The notes under the pieces: generated by a model
What the model was told of the DNA's origin: nothing
Databases searched by the model: none
Seen by the model: only the letters and a program-made list of their open reading frames with translations
Source: Helicobacter sp. MIT 21-1697
GTDB taxonomy: Bacteria > Campylobacterota > Campylobacteria > Campylobacterales > Helicobacteraceae
DNA: 64,000 nucleotides
Assembly (NCBI RefSeq): GCF_026241255.1
Contig: NZ_JAPHNC010000002.1
Span: 186,001 to 250,000 of the forward strand
Direction of reading: 5' to 3'
Position numbers and translations under genes: made by a program
In this document: in pieces, positions 36,902-45,833 of the stretch
Layout of the letters: each line of letters begins with the position of its first letter
How positions within the stretch are numbered: position 1 is the stretch's first letter

Positions 36902-38758
36902 ATGGCAACAAAACACCAGTTTGAAACCGAAATTACGCAACTTTTAGACTTAATGATACATTCTTTGTATTCTCACAAAGAAATTTTTTTACGAGAACTC
37001 ATCAGTAACGCATCTGATGCACTTGATAAACTCTCATATCTCACGCTTACACAAGAGAATCTGAAATCCCTTTCTTTTGAGCCCCGTATTGATATTTCTT
37101 TTGATGAGGAAAAAAAAACCATTACCATAGAGGATAATGGGGTAGGTATGAATGAAAGTGATATGAAAGAACATCTTGGTATTATTGCCAAATCTGGCAC
37201 AAAAAGCTTTCTCTCACAGCTAAGTGGAGACAAAAAGAAAGATTCTGCACTTATTGGGCAATTTGGTGTGGGCTTTTATTCAGCCTTTATGGTTGCTCAT
37301 CGTGTTGTGGTGCAAAGTAAAAAAGCAGGAGAGGAAAAAGCTTATGCGTGGGTGAGCGAGGGCAAAGGTGAATATGAAGTAGGCGAATGTGTGAAAGAAT
37401 CTCAAGGCACACAAATCACACTTTATCTACGCGATGAAGATGCTCATTTTGCTTCACGATGGGAGATTGAGAGTATTATTCATAAATATTCTGAACATAT
37501 TGCATTTCCTATTTATCTTGCATTCACAGAATCAAAATTTGAGGGTGAGGGCGAAAATAAAAAAGAAACAAAAGAAAATAAACAATCTCAAGTTAATACA
37601 GCTAAAGCTCTATGGAAAATCCCCAAAGCAGAGCTAAAGGATACAGATTATAAAGAATTTTACACTACGCTCTCCCACGATAATAATGAACCTATGCGTT
37701 GGATTCATACCAAAGTTGAAGGTAATTTAGAATATACCACACTCTTTTATATCCCTCAAAAAGCTCCATTTGACCTTTTCCGCGTAGATTATCAATCAGG
37801 CGTGAAACTCTATGTCAAGCGCGTATTCATTACCGATGATGATAAAGAACTTCTACCTCCATATTTGCGCTTTATACGAGGTGTCATTGATAGCGAGGAT
37901 TTACCGCTTAATGTCAGTCGCGAAATCCTCCAGCAAAATAAGATTCTCGCCAATATCAAATCTGCCTCAACAAAGAAAATTCTAAGCGAAATTGCAAATA
38001 TTGCTAAAAATGAGGAAGACTATAAAGCCTTTTATGAACAATTTGGTAAAGTGCTTAAAGAGGGCTTATATAGCGATTATGAAAATAAAGAAAAGATTTT
38101 GGAATTATTACGATTTGATAGCTTTAAGTCAGAGCATATCTCGCTTAAAACTTATAAAGAATCTATGGGAAGTGAGCAAAAAAGCATTTATTATATGCTT
38201 GGTGAAAACAAAGACGCACTTAAAAATGCACCTTTACTTGAAAAATTCGCACAAAAAGGTTTTGATGTGTTGCTTTTAAGCGATGAAATTGACGCGGTAG
38301 TAATGCCAATGGTGGGCGAATATGACAAAGTGCCACTTAAAAGTATTAATTCCAAAGAGGCACTAGAAGAATTGGGAGAGGAGGCGATTGATGAAGCAAC
38401 GCAAAAAGCTTACGAGCCACTCATAAAAAGCTTTCAAGATGCTCTAGGAGACCAAATCGCTGAAATAAAACTCTCAAGCCTTGGTGATGCACCACTTACA
38501 CTCATCAAAGAAGATGCTAATCCAATGATGGCAAATCTTATGGCACAAATGGGGCAAAAAGTGCCAGAAACTAAACCCGCACTCCAACTTAATATCACAC
38601 ATCCTCTTTTTGAAAAACTCAAAAACGCGCAAGAAGACAAAATCAAACAAAGTGCATTACTGCTTTTTGGGGCTGCCCTTATCCTTGAAGGTAGCACACT
38701 TAACAATGCTAAAGACTTCAATACACAACTGAATGCCCTTTTACTCCAAAGCCTCTAA
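36902..38758 (+). CDS. htpG: Chaperone protein HtpG (Hsp90)
   Basis: The bacterial Hsp90, an ATP-driven dimeric chaperone in the cytoplasm. The 618-residue protein has the GHKL ATP-binding blocks: ELISNASDALDKL (about residues 31-43), IEDNGVGMN, GTKSF and GQFGVGFYSAFMVA. The middle-domain segment is YVKRVFI.DD..LLP and DLPLNVSREILQQ follows. Length is normal. An A9 run (from about 37110) lies inside the gene but does not break it. Confidence 0.96.
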   Translation: MATKHQFETEITQLLDLMIHSLYSHKEIFLRELISNASDALDKLSYLTLTQENLKSLSFEPRIDISFDEEKKTITIEDNGVGMNESDMKEHLGIIAKSGTKSFLSQLSGDKKKDSALIGQFGVGFYSAFMVAHRVVVQSKKAGEEKAYAWVSEGKGEYEVGECVKESQGTQITLYLRDEDAHFASRWEIESIIHKYSEHIAFPIYLAFTESKFEGEGENKKETKENKQSQVNTAKALWKIPKAELKDTDYKEFYTTLSHDNNEPMRWIHTKVEGNLEYTTLFYIPQKAPFDLFRVDYQSGVKLYVKRVFITDDDKELLPPYLRFIRGVIDSEDLPLNVSREILQQNKILANIKSASTKKILSEIANIAKNEEDYKAFYEQFGKVLKEGLYSDYENKEKILELLRFDSFKSEHISLKTYKESMGSEQKSIYYMLGENKDALKNAPLLEKFAQKGFDVLLLSDEIDAVVMPMVGEYDKVPLKSINSKEALEELGEEAIDEATQKAYEPLIKSFQDALGDQIAEIKLSSLGDAPLTLIKEDANPMMANLMAQMGQKVPETKPALQLNITHPLFEKLKNAQEDKIKQSALLLFGAALILEGSTLNNAKDFNTQLNALLLQSL

Positions 38759-38876
38759 GGCTTTGAGCTTAAAAACTCATTCATAAAACATTAATACAAT
38801 ATAAGGCAAGAGGGTTACTCAAATGAAAGTAAAGGAATAAATAAGATTTGTTTCAAGACTAAAACAACCTTAATTT

Positions 38877-38909
38877 GAGGCTTAACTCATAGAATCTAAA
38901 ATGAGCCTC
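38877..38909. terminator. Inverted repeat between convergent htpG and NifS-like gene
   Basis: GAGGCT (38877-38882) pairs with AGCCTC (38904-38909), with an inner CAT/ATG extension. It overlaps the last codons of the leftward gene and lies 118 bases past htpG. There is no good T-run on either side, so this is a weak candidate for a shared terminator. Confidence 0.3.
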
Positions 38910-40320
38910 TTAATATTTTCACACAAGTTTTAATGGAATCAATGAGATATTCTATATCTCTTATAGTATGTGTATAGTGGATACTTACTCGCAGCCACAT
39001 TGGTTTTTTTTCATAACTACCATCAGGTATAAGATAATGCCCATAAGGACCCGCACAACTACACCCTGCTCTTGTTTGTATGCCAAATTTCTTACTCAAA
39101 AGCGCGCATAAATCAAGGGGTGAAATTGAGCCGATATTAAAACTCACTATACCTAATCTCTCTGCCGATAAATCCCCATAAATACTTATGGCAGGTATTT
39201 TTTCAAGCTCATATAAAAAGGCTTGGGTGAGAATCTTCTCTCTACACCTAATCCATTCTAACCCAACTTCATTGCGCAATTTATAAGCTAATGCGCCATA
39301 GAGCAAGCCTAAAATAGGTGGAGTGCCTGCCTCTTCACGCAAGGCTATATCATCAATAAAACAATGTGTCGTATCATTAGCATATTGAATCACGCCCCCA
39401 CCTGCAAAAGTTGGAGGAAGATCTGTGTTAAGCAAAGACTTTCTTATTGCCAAAATTCCACACGCTCCCACACCTCCTAAAAGCTTGTGGGGTGATAGAA
39501 ATGCTGCATCAAAATTTGTGGAATCTACCTGCATATAAGGTGATGAACTTGCCATATCAAGCGAGATAATAGCCCTATAATCTCTAAGTAACCCAATACA
39601 AGATTCTAGCGGTGTGAGAATCCCTGTAACATTAGATGCCACACTCAAAGAAGCTATAATTTCGCTGTGCGTATTTTCTTTTTTGATATTTTTTAAAATC
39701 TTTTCTAAATGCTTTATATCAGGCAATCCCTCTTTATTAAAGGTAATTTTGTGTAGATGGCAAAGCCCTTCACGATAACTCATTTCATTAGAATGATGCT
39801 CAAACCCACTAATAATCACTTGAGGCAAACAAAGAGTGCGTGTATGCTTGTCATAATCTTTAAGTTGCTGAAGAAAAGTAGGCTTTGGTAAAAAAAGATT
39901 TGTGTTTAAATGTTGCAAATGCGACAAACTGCGTGGAGGCACATAAATCCCCATAATTTCTTGAAATTTTTTAATCCCAAAACTTGCTCCACTTCCTCCA
40001 GCAATAAGCACAAAATCCTTACTCAACCCAAGCGCATCAGCGATACTTTCCTTTGCCTCTGCATAAAGTTCGCTCATTAAGGTAGCATTAGAAGCTATAT
40101 GAGAATGTGTATTAGCATAATAGGGCAAAATAGATTCTATACGCTTATTGATTGCTTTATAAGCCAATCCAGAGGCTGTGAAATCAAAATAATAATGTTT
40201 AGAATCTAAAATGGTATTTGAACGAAGTTGTGAAAGTTTGTCATAACGGCTATCAAGCAAAGGTGCAAAAAAATGATGAATAAGTTTAGCAATCTTTGAA
40301 TGCGTGTGCAAAAGAGCCAT
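38896..40320 (-). CDS. Class V aminotransferase, cysteine-desulfurase-like (NifS-like)
   Basis: A PLP enzyme of 474 residues related to NifS/SufS. It has YFDFTASGLAYKAI at the start, ISGFEHHSNEMSYREG, SVASNVTGILTPLE, the PLP lysine in FLSPHKLLGGVGACG (about residue 275) and a C-terminal loop RAGCSCAGPYGHYL with the possible sulphur-carrying cysteine. It is longer than group I/II desulfurases and has a divergent N-terminus. Helicobacter already has a dedicated NifS for iron-sulphur clusters, so this may be an accessory desulfurase or selenocysteine lyase. The ATG at 40320 was chosen for its AGAGGAAAAGCA Shine-Dalgarno. Confidence 0.8.
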   Translation of the reverse strand: MALLHTHSKIAKLIHHFFAPLLDSRYDKLSQLRSNTILDSKHYYFDFTASGLAYKAINKRIESILPYYANTHSHIASNATLMSELYAEAKESIADALGLSKDFVLIAGGSGASFGIKKFQEIMGIYVPPRSLSHLQHLNTNLFLPKPTFLQQLKDYDKHTRTLCLPQVIISGFEHHSNEMSYREGLCHLHKITFNKEGLPDIKHLEKILKNIKKENTHSEIIASLSVASNVTGILTPLESCIGLLRDYRAIISLDMASSSPYMQVDSTNFDAAFLSPHKLLGGVGACGILAIRKSLLNTDLPPTFAGGGVIQYANDTTHCFIDDIALREEAGTPPILGLLYGALAYKLRNEVGLEWIRCREKILTQAFLYELEKIPAISIYGDLSAERLGIVSFNIGSISPLDLCALLSKKFGIQTRAGCSCAGPYGHYLIPDGSYEKKPMWLRVSIHYTHTIRDIEYLIDSIKTCVKILRGSF

Positions 40321-40662
40321 TGCTTTTCCTCTCAAAGAAATTGTATAAATTGTATTTTTGCATTTTTATGCGAACTTCTACAAGCTGTTACTTTATGTAT
40401 CTTTTTGTGCATATAAGTATAGAGCAAATGCAATCTCTTATCTACACTTGCAAAGACATTGTCATAAAAGCATTGCAAGCATAAATATAAAAAAGTTTGA
40501 AAATAAAAAAACATATAAATGGGAAGTTTTGGGATAATCTTTTGGATAACTTTCACTTTACTTTCCTTATTATTTAGGATTTTTATTATACAATATTTAA
40601 GAGCAAACCATTATACAGGGTTTTGGTTTCTATAACAAAATTTAAGTAGTAAGGAGAACACA
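40321..40662. other. Long A/T-rich spacer upstream of acnB
   Basis: A 342-base stretch without a secure gene. It holds the doubtful small frame on the minus strand, the minus-strand TATAAT (40590-40585), a plus-strand TACAAT (40589-40594) that could be the acnB -10 with a leader of about 60 bases, and AAGGAG (40650-40655) before the acnB ATG. I see no tRNA and no riboswitch-like conserved blocks. Confidence 0.5.
40332..40556 (-). CDS. Possible small hydrophobic protein, doubtful
   Basis: A 74-codon frame in the gap before acnB, starting GTG at 40556 with AAGGAAAGTAAA directly upstream and a minus-strand TATAAT at 40590-40585. The product is rich in Phe, Tyr, Leu, Cys and Lys, with one hydrophobic part (MFFYFQTFLYLCLQCFY, about residues 15-31). 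I recognise no family. A/T-rich DNA can give such frames by chance; the regulatory signals are the only support. If real it would be read into the NifS-like gene. Confidence 0.25.
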   Translation of the reverse strand: MKVIQKIIPKLPIYMFFYFQTFLYLCLQCFYDNVFASVDKRLHLLYTYMHKKIHKVTACRSSHKNAKIQFIQFL

Positions 40663-43242
40663 ATGAGGGAAGAGTTTGAACAATTCATTAAGGACTACAA
40701 AACACACGTAAGTGAGCGTAATGCGCAGGGTATTCCACCCTTACCCCTTAATATATCGCAAACACAAAGTGCTATTGATATGTGTAAGGACACAAGTATA
40801 AGCTCTGAACAAAAAGCATTTGCTAAAGAATTGCTTATCCATAGAGTAAGTCCGGGCGTAGATGCTTCTGCAAAACTAAAAGCGGCGTTTTTGGGAGAAA
40901 TACTCCTAAAAAACAAACAAGATTGGGGATTTACTCCAAATGAGGCTGTAACTTATCTAGGCACAATGCTCGGAGGTTATAATGTAGCACCACTTATTGA
41001 GGGACTTTCTCTTAATGATAATACACTTGCAAAAGCTTGTGCTGATGCTCTCAAACATACACTTTTAATCTATGATAATTTTGAAAAAATTGCTGCACTT
41101 AACACACCTCTTACTCAAGAAATTATTCACTCTTGGGCTGAAGCAGAATGGTTTAAAAGCAAAGAAGGCTTAAAGGAAAAAATTAAAGTATGTGTATTTA
41201 AAGTTGATGGTGAGACAAATACAGATGATTTAAGCCCAGCAGGTGATGCTTTCACACGAAGCGATATTCCTCTACACGCTAAAGCTATGCTCAAGAGCCG
41301 AATTGAAAACTTTGAGCAACGTATAGAATCTGCAAAGAATAAAGCTGCGCAAAATGACGCTGTTGTAGCGTATGTGGGCGATGTTGTTGGTACAGGAAGT
41401 AGTCGTAAATCTGCGTGCAACTCTATTATGTGGCATTTTGGTAAAGAGATTCCATTTGTACCCAATAAAAAAAGTGGTGGTATTGTTATAGGAAATGTCA
41501 TCGCTCCCATATTCTTTAACACTTGCGAAGATAGCGGCGCACTTCCCATTGTTGCCGATGTAAGCGAACTTAAAGATGGCGATATTATTGAAATTGATAC
41601 ACTCAAAGGAGAAATCATCAAAGATGGAAAAGTCGTAGCAACTTTTAATTTAAATCCTATAACCTTAACCGATGAAATTCGCTCTGGCGGTAGAATCCCC
41701 CTTATTATTGGTAGAGGATTAAGTGCTAAGGCAAGAGAATATCTTAAACTTGGCAAAAGTGATGTTTTCAAAGAAGCTAAACAACCTACTCCAAGCACAA
41801 AAGGCTATACTCTAGCACAAAAAATGGTAGGACGCGCTTGTGGTGTAGAAGGGGTGCGTCCGGGAAGCTATTGTGAGCCAAAAACAACAACCGTTGGTAG
41901 CCAAGATACCACAGGTGCAATGACACGTGATGAAATCAAAGAACTTGCCGCATTAAGTTTTGGTGCAGATTTTGTGCTACAAAGCTTTTGTCATACTGCA
42001 GCATATCCAAAACCAGCAGATGTTAGCTTACACGCAACTTTACCAAACTTTATTTCTGAACGTGGTGGTGTAGCCCTACGACCAAAAGATGGCGTCATTC
42101 ATTCGTGGCTTAATCGTATGTGCCTACCTGATACGGTTGGCACAGGTGGCGACTCTCATACAAGATTCCCTATTGGTATTAGTTTCCCTGCAGGAAGTGG
42201 CTTAATTGCTTTTGCAGCAGTTACTGGCTCTATGCCTCTTGATATGCCAGAATCTGTGCTTGTAAGATTCAAAGGCAAACTTAATCCGGGCATAACCTTA
42301 CGCGATTTGGTGAATGCAATTCCTTATTATGCAATTAAGCAAGGACTTTTAACCGTTGAGAAAAAAGGTAAAAAGAATATCTTTAGTGGGCGAATTCTTG
42401 AAATTGAAGGTTTAGGAGATTTAAAGGTTGAACAAGCCTTTGAACTTAGTGATGCAAGTGCCGAAAGAAGTGCAGCCGCTTGTAGTGTGCGCCTCAATAA
42501 AGAACCCATTATTGAATATCTAAGCTCAAATATTAAACTTATAGAATCTATGATTGCTCAAGGCTACCAAGATGCAAAAACATTACAACGTAGAGCTGAT
42601 AAAATGAAAGAATGGATTGCAAACCCTGTGCTTTTAGAACCAGACAGCGATGCTGAATATGCTGCCATTATTGAGATTGACCTTGCTGAAATCAAAGAGC
42701 CGATTTTAGCTTGTCCTAATGACCCTGATGATGTGGCAACTTTGAGCGAGATTCACGCTGATTCCAAACGTCCAAAAAATATTGATGAAGTATTTATTGG
42801 AAGCTGTATGACAAATATTGGACACTTTAGGGCATTTGGCGAGATTGTTAAAAATGAAGGGCAAAGCAAGACACAGATTTGGATAGCACCTCCTACAAAA
42901 ATGGATGAAAAACAACTTACCAAAGAAGGGTATTTCTCACTTTTTGGTGCAGCAGGTGCGAGACTAGAAGCGCCCGGTTGTAGCCTATGTATGGGAAATC
43001 AAGCGCGTGTGCGTGATAATGCAGTGGTCTTTTCTACTTCAACACGTAATTTTGATAATCGTATGGGCAAAGGAGCACAAGTTTATCTAGGAAGTGCTGA
43101 ACTTGGTGGTGTATGCGCAATGCTTGGAAGACTTCCAAGCGCACAGGAATACCTTGAAATTGCTCCCAAAAAGATTGATAGTAAGAAAAACAATATCTAC
43201 ACTTATCTCAACTTCCACCTTATGCAAGACTTCGCCCTCTAA
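40663..43242 (+). CDS. acnB: Bifunctional aconitate hydratase 2 / 2-methylisocitrate dehydratase
   Basis: AcnB isomerises citrate and isocitrate in the TCA cycle. The 859-residue protein has the B-type order: an N-terminal HEAT-like domain (about 1-160), the swivel domain next ([36 protein letters not shown]), then the catalytic core with the cluster cysteines in [14 protein letters not shown] and [14 protein letters not shown] (CxxC). Length is usual. AAGGAGAACACA precedes the ATG. A hairpin overlaps its stop codon. Confidence 0.97.
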   Translation: MREEFEQFIKDYKTHVSERNAQGIPPLPLNISQTQSAIDMCKDTSISSEQKAFAKELLIHRVSPGVDASAKLKAAFLGEILLKNKQDWGFTPNEAVTYLGTMLGGYNVAPLIEGLSLNDNTLAKACADALKHTLLIYDNFEKIAALNTPLTQEIIHSWAEAEWFKSKEGLKEKIKVCVFKVDGETNTDDLSPAGDAFTRSDIPLHAKAMLKSRIENFEQRIESAKNKAAQNDAVVAYVGDVVGTGSSRKSACNSIMWHFGKEIPFVPNKKSGGIVIGNVIAPIFFNTCEDSGALPIVADVSELKDGDIIEIDTLKGEIIKDGKVVATFNLNPITLTDEIRSGGRIPLIIGRGLSAKAREYLKLGKSDVFKEAKQPTPSTKGYTLAQKMVGRACGVEGVRPGSYCEPKTTTVGSQDTTGAMTRDEIKELAALSFGADFVLQSFCHTAAYPKPADVSLHATLPNFISERGGVALRPKDGVIHSWLNRMCLPDTVGTGGDSHTRFPIGISFPAGSGLIAFAAVTGSMPLDMPESVLVRFKGKLNPGITLRDLVNAIPYYAIKQGLLTVEKKGKKNIFSGRILEIEGLGDLKVEQAFELSDASAERSAAACSVRLNKEPIIEYLSSNIKLIESMIAQGYQDAKTLQRRADKMKEWIANPVLLEPDSDAEYAAIIEIDLAEIKEPILACPNDPDDVATLSEIHADSKRPKNIDEVFIGSCMTNIGHFRAFGEIVKNEGQSKTQIWIAPPTKMDEKQLTKEGYFSLFGAAGARLEAPGCSLCMGNQARVRDNAVVFSTSTRNFDNRMGKGAQVYLGSAELGGVCAMLGRLPSAQEYLEIAPKKIDSKKNNIYTYLNFHLMQDFAL

Positions 43243-43254
43243 GGCGGGGCTTGC
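43224..43254 (+). terminator. Hairpin over the acnB stop codon
   Basis: GCAAG-A-CTTCGCC (43224-43236) can pair with GGCGGGGCTTGC (43243-43254) around CTCTAA, with one bulged A and two G-U pairs. The right arm is G/C-rich, unusual in this A/T-rich sequence. No T-run follows, so it may be an RNA-end-protecting or weak terminator structure. Function is inference. Confidence 0.4.
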
Positions 43255-43381
43255 CACTACTTTATGATTCAAAGTATTATGTTATCAATAAGCGAATTTA
43301 GGCTTTTAAAGGGATTTTAATTCGTAAAAATATATTATTCATTAATGATTCTATCCAAGGCTTACTCTAAAGGATTTACTG

Positions 43382-43996
43382 ATGAACAACACTATACAAA
43401 TTGATGTACGAGATTTACCCTGTCCAGAGCCAGTTTTAAAGGCAAAAAAAGCACTTTTAGGTATTAATGAACATACTCTCAAGCTTCATAGCTATGAAAT
43501 AATCGGTAACTCACCCTCTTCCAAAGAAAATCTTATGCGTTTTTTAAATACCGAAGGTTTTGAGTTTGAAGTAGGTTTTGGACGCGATGAGCAATTTATG
43601 ATTATTCTTAAAGGCAAAAAAAGCAAACAAAGTGCGCATAAAGATAAAATAATCCCCAAAATGATGCTTATTAAAAATGATCGCGTAGGTGAAGGAGAAC
43701 TTGGAGGTATGCTCATTAATGGTTTTATTAAATCTCTTCTGCAAACCGATATATTGCCACAAAAGATTTTCTTTGTTAATCGCGGGGTTTTGCTTACTAC
43801 TGATAATAAAGAAGTAGATAATACTGAAATTGTAGAAGCACTTAAAGAGCTTGAAAAACAAGGTGTTGAAGTTTATTCGTGTGGTTCGTGCTTGAGTTAT
43901 TTTTCACTTACGGAACGACTTAAGGTTGGTATGATAGGCAATGCTATTCAGGGTGTGCAAAATATGCTTCTTGCCGATAGTCTTATTTCACTTTAG
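43382..43996 (+). CDS. yedF: Selenium-metabolism sulfurtransferase-like protein YedF
   Basis: The 204-residue protein joins a TusA/SirA-like domain (IDVRDLPCPEPVLKAKKAL, residues about 5-23, with Cys 15) to a DsrE-like C-terminal domain ending in a VYSCGSCLSYFSLTERL block. This two-domain form is the YedF of selenium-using organisms, thought to pass selenium toward SelD. selD follows after nine bases, which supports the role. Confidence 0.9.
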   Translation: MNNTIQIDVRDLPCPEPVLKAKKALLGINEHTLKLHSYEIIGNSPSSKENLMRFLNTEGFEFEVGFGRDEQFMIILKGKKSKQSAHKDKIIPKMMLIKNDRVGEGELGGMLINGFIKSLLQTDILPQKIFFVNRGVLLTTDNKEVDNTEIVEALKELEKQGVEVYSCGSCLSYFSLTERLKVGMIGNAIQGVQNMLLADSLISL

Positions 43997-44005
43997 GATA
44001 ATTAT

Positions 44006-45052
44006 ATGGTAGATTACCAGCTTACACAGCATATTCAATGTGCGGGTTGAGCAGCTAAAGTGGGTCTGGCAGACTTATCACAAATCTTTAGCGGTATCAC
44101 CCAAAAGCCAAATCCTCTACTTATTACAGGATTTGAGAGCAATGAAGATTGCGGCGCAATGCTCTATGCGCCAAATGATGAATACGCTATGCTTTCAAGT
44201 GTAGATTTTATTACGCCTGTGGTTGATGACCCTTACCTTTATGGACAAATCGCAGCGGCTAATGCTCTAAGTGATGTTTTTGCAATGGGAGGTGAAGTCA
44301 AAAGTGCGCTTAACCTGCTTATGTGGGATAATATACATTTTGATAATGCAGTGGCAAATACTATTTTAAAAGGCGGACTAGATAAAATTACAGAATCTGG
44401 TGCATTGCTTCTTGGCGGACATACTATAAAAGACAAGGAGCAAAAATATGGCTTGGCAGTAAATGGTATAGTGCATAAGAATCGTTTATGGCGCAATCAC
44501 ACTGGACATATAGGCGATATACTTGTATTAACAAAGCCTCTTGGCAGTGGGATTCTTACCACTGCCATAAAAGCTCAAATGCTCTCCCAAATAACTGAAG
44601 TAACACAAACAATGGCTATGCTCAACCTCTATGCTGCTCGTATCGCACAAAATTATGAGATTCACGCTTGCACAGATATTACAGGATTTGGGCTTATTGG
44701 ACACGCTTTTGAAATGTGTGGAAATATAAAAAATCAAAATGAAAAAAGCATACTTTTTTACACCAAAGAAATCCCTCTTTTTGACAATATAGAATCATTT
44801 TCTCAAATGGGTATCATTCCGGGTGGATCATATGAAAACAAAAAAGCTTTGCAATCTCAAGTTCAAATACAATGCACACTTAAAGATGACATTTTTTATT
44901 ATGATGCGCAAACTTCCGGTGGTCTCCTTTTTGCTCTTCCTTGTAATCAAGCAAAATCATTTGTTGAGCAATTACATAAAGCAGGTATTATACACGCGAA
45001 TATTATTGGTGAAATCATACCTAAAACAAAAATATCTATTATTTTAGGATAA
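44006..45052 (+). CDS. selD: Selenide, water dikinase, selenocysteine-containing
   Basis: SelD makes selenophosphate from selenide and ATP for selenocysteine and selenouridine. The frame from ATG 44006 reads MVDYQLTQHIQCAG, then an in-frame TGA (44048-44050), then AAKVGLADLSQIF and on to 45052, 348 residues in all. The TGA falls exactly at the catalytic Cys/Sec position of SelD (G-[CU]-..-K), so it is read as selenocysteine (residue 15). Downstream blocks are normal: ADCG-like EDCGAML, SSVDFITPVVDDPY, AANALSDVFAMGG, LLGGHTIKD and DITGFGLIGHA. Annotation programs often start this gene wrongly at GTG 44060. yedF lies just upstream. Confidence 0.93.
44051..44092 (+). promoter_or_regulatory. Candidate bacterial SECIS element after the selD TGA
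   Basis: Directly after the TGA, GCTAAAG (44054-44060) and CTTTAGC (44086-44092) form a perfect 7-base inverted repeat. An inner GTCT/AGAC pair (44064-44067, 44071-44074) makes a small hairpin. The sequence GGTCT (44063-44067) matches the apical-loop bases recognised by SelB in the E. coli fdhF element. The spacing is plausible for SelB, but which of the alternative folds forms is not decidable by eye. Confidence 0.5.
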
Positions 45053-45129
45053 ATATTTTCCATTTGAAAAAAATATATTTCCACCGATTGTAAAAACTAA
45101 AATTCTCAAATACTTTGGGAGGATATTAT

Positions 45130-45822
45130 ATGCAATTTAATACTATAGATGCTTTAGTGCGTAAATTTTATATGTTAAAAGAAAAGGGATTTGTAGCAAA
45201 CTCAAACTATAAAGAAGATTTACAAAAAATACTCTCTGAAGAAGAATTTACAATGTTTAATACAATGTTTGAACAAGATAGTATTGACAAAGCTATTGAT
45301 AATGTCAAACACTCCTATACAGCTGGATATGCCAAAAAACAATGTGTGATTAATATTTTATCTGAACCCAAAATTACCCAAATCGCTTCGGTTTTACTTA
45401 AAGGTTCTCAAACAGATGCACTTGAAAAAGCCATTCGCCTAAGAGAACATACCGATAAGGCAAGTATCATATTTTTAGAATTTATGCGCAGTATTGAAGA
45501 TAAACTTTTAACTTTCCTTACCTCACGCATAAATAATTTTCCTAGCAATATCTCACCTGATAATTTCACACAAACCCTTGCACGCAAAGAAATTAGTCTG
45601 AGCAATGTAGCACGATATTTTGGTGGAGATTTTGAAAAAGCATACCTTGGCGATAAAGGTGTGGGCAAAACATATTTTGATTTTCTCACCTGTCAAGTAT
45701 TAGAAAAACACAAATTTATGCGCACTGAAGATGTTCAGCGCCTTTTGCTTGTTTTTATTTGGAACTCACTTCCAACCTTTTTAAGCAAAACACGTTTTAC
45801 TTCCGTAGGAAGTGTGCATTAA
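45130..45822 (+). CDS. Conserved-looking cytoplasmic protein of unknown function
   Basis: A 230-residue protein, no signal peptide, no membrane helix, mostly helical by composition (LQKILSEEEFTMFNTMFEQ; AIRLREHTDKASIIFLEFMRS). I do not recognise a family or catalytic motif. The ATG at 45130 has GGGAGGATATTAT upstream; an earlier TTG at 45115 would place the Shine-Dalgarno inside the gene. It lies 77 bases after selD and converges with xseA. A link to selenium is not supported beyond position. Confidence 0.65.
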   Translation: MQFNTIDALVRKFYMLKEKGFVANSNYKEDLQKILSEEEFTMFNTMFEQDSIDKAIDNVKHSYTAGYAKKQCVINILSEPKITQIASVLLKGSQTDALEKAIRLREHTDKASIIFLEFMRSIEDKLLTFLTSRINNFPSNISPDNFTQTLARKEISLSNVARYFGGDFEKAYLGDKGVGKTYFDFLTCQVLEKHKFMRTEDVQRLLLVFIWNSLPTFLSKTRFTSVGSVH

Positions 45823-45833
45823 CAGGTTTTAGT

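Noticed and set aside
37108-37118. A9 run inside htpG as a possible phase switch
   Set aside because: The frame is intact, the run encodes lysines expected at this place, and HtpG is not a known variable gene.
41127-41798. Long open frame (223 codons) on the minus strand inside acnB
   Set aside because: Shadow of acnB: Ser/Pro/Leu-rich composition, no Shine-Dalgarno, and the plus-strand frame carries full aconitase motifs.
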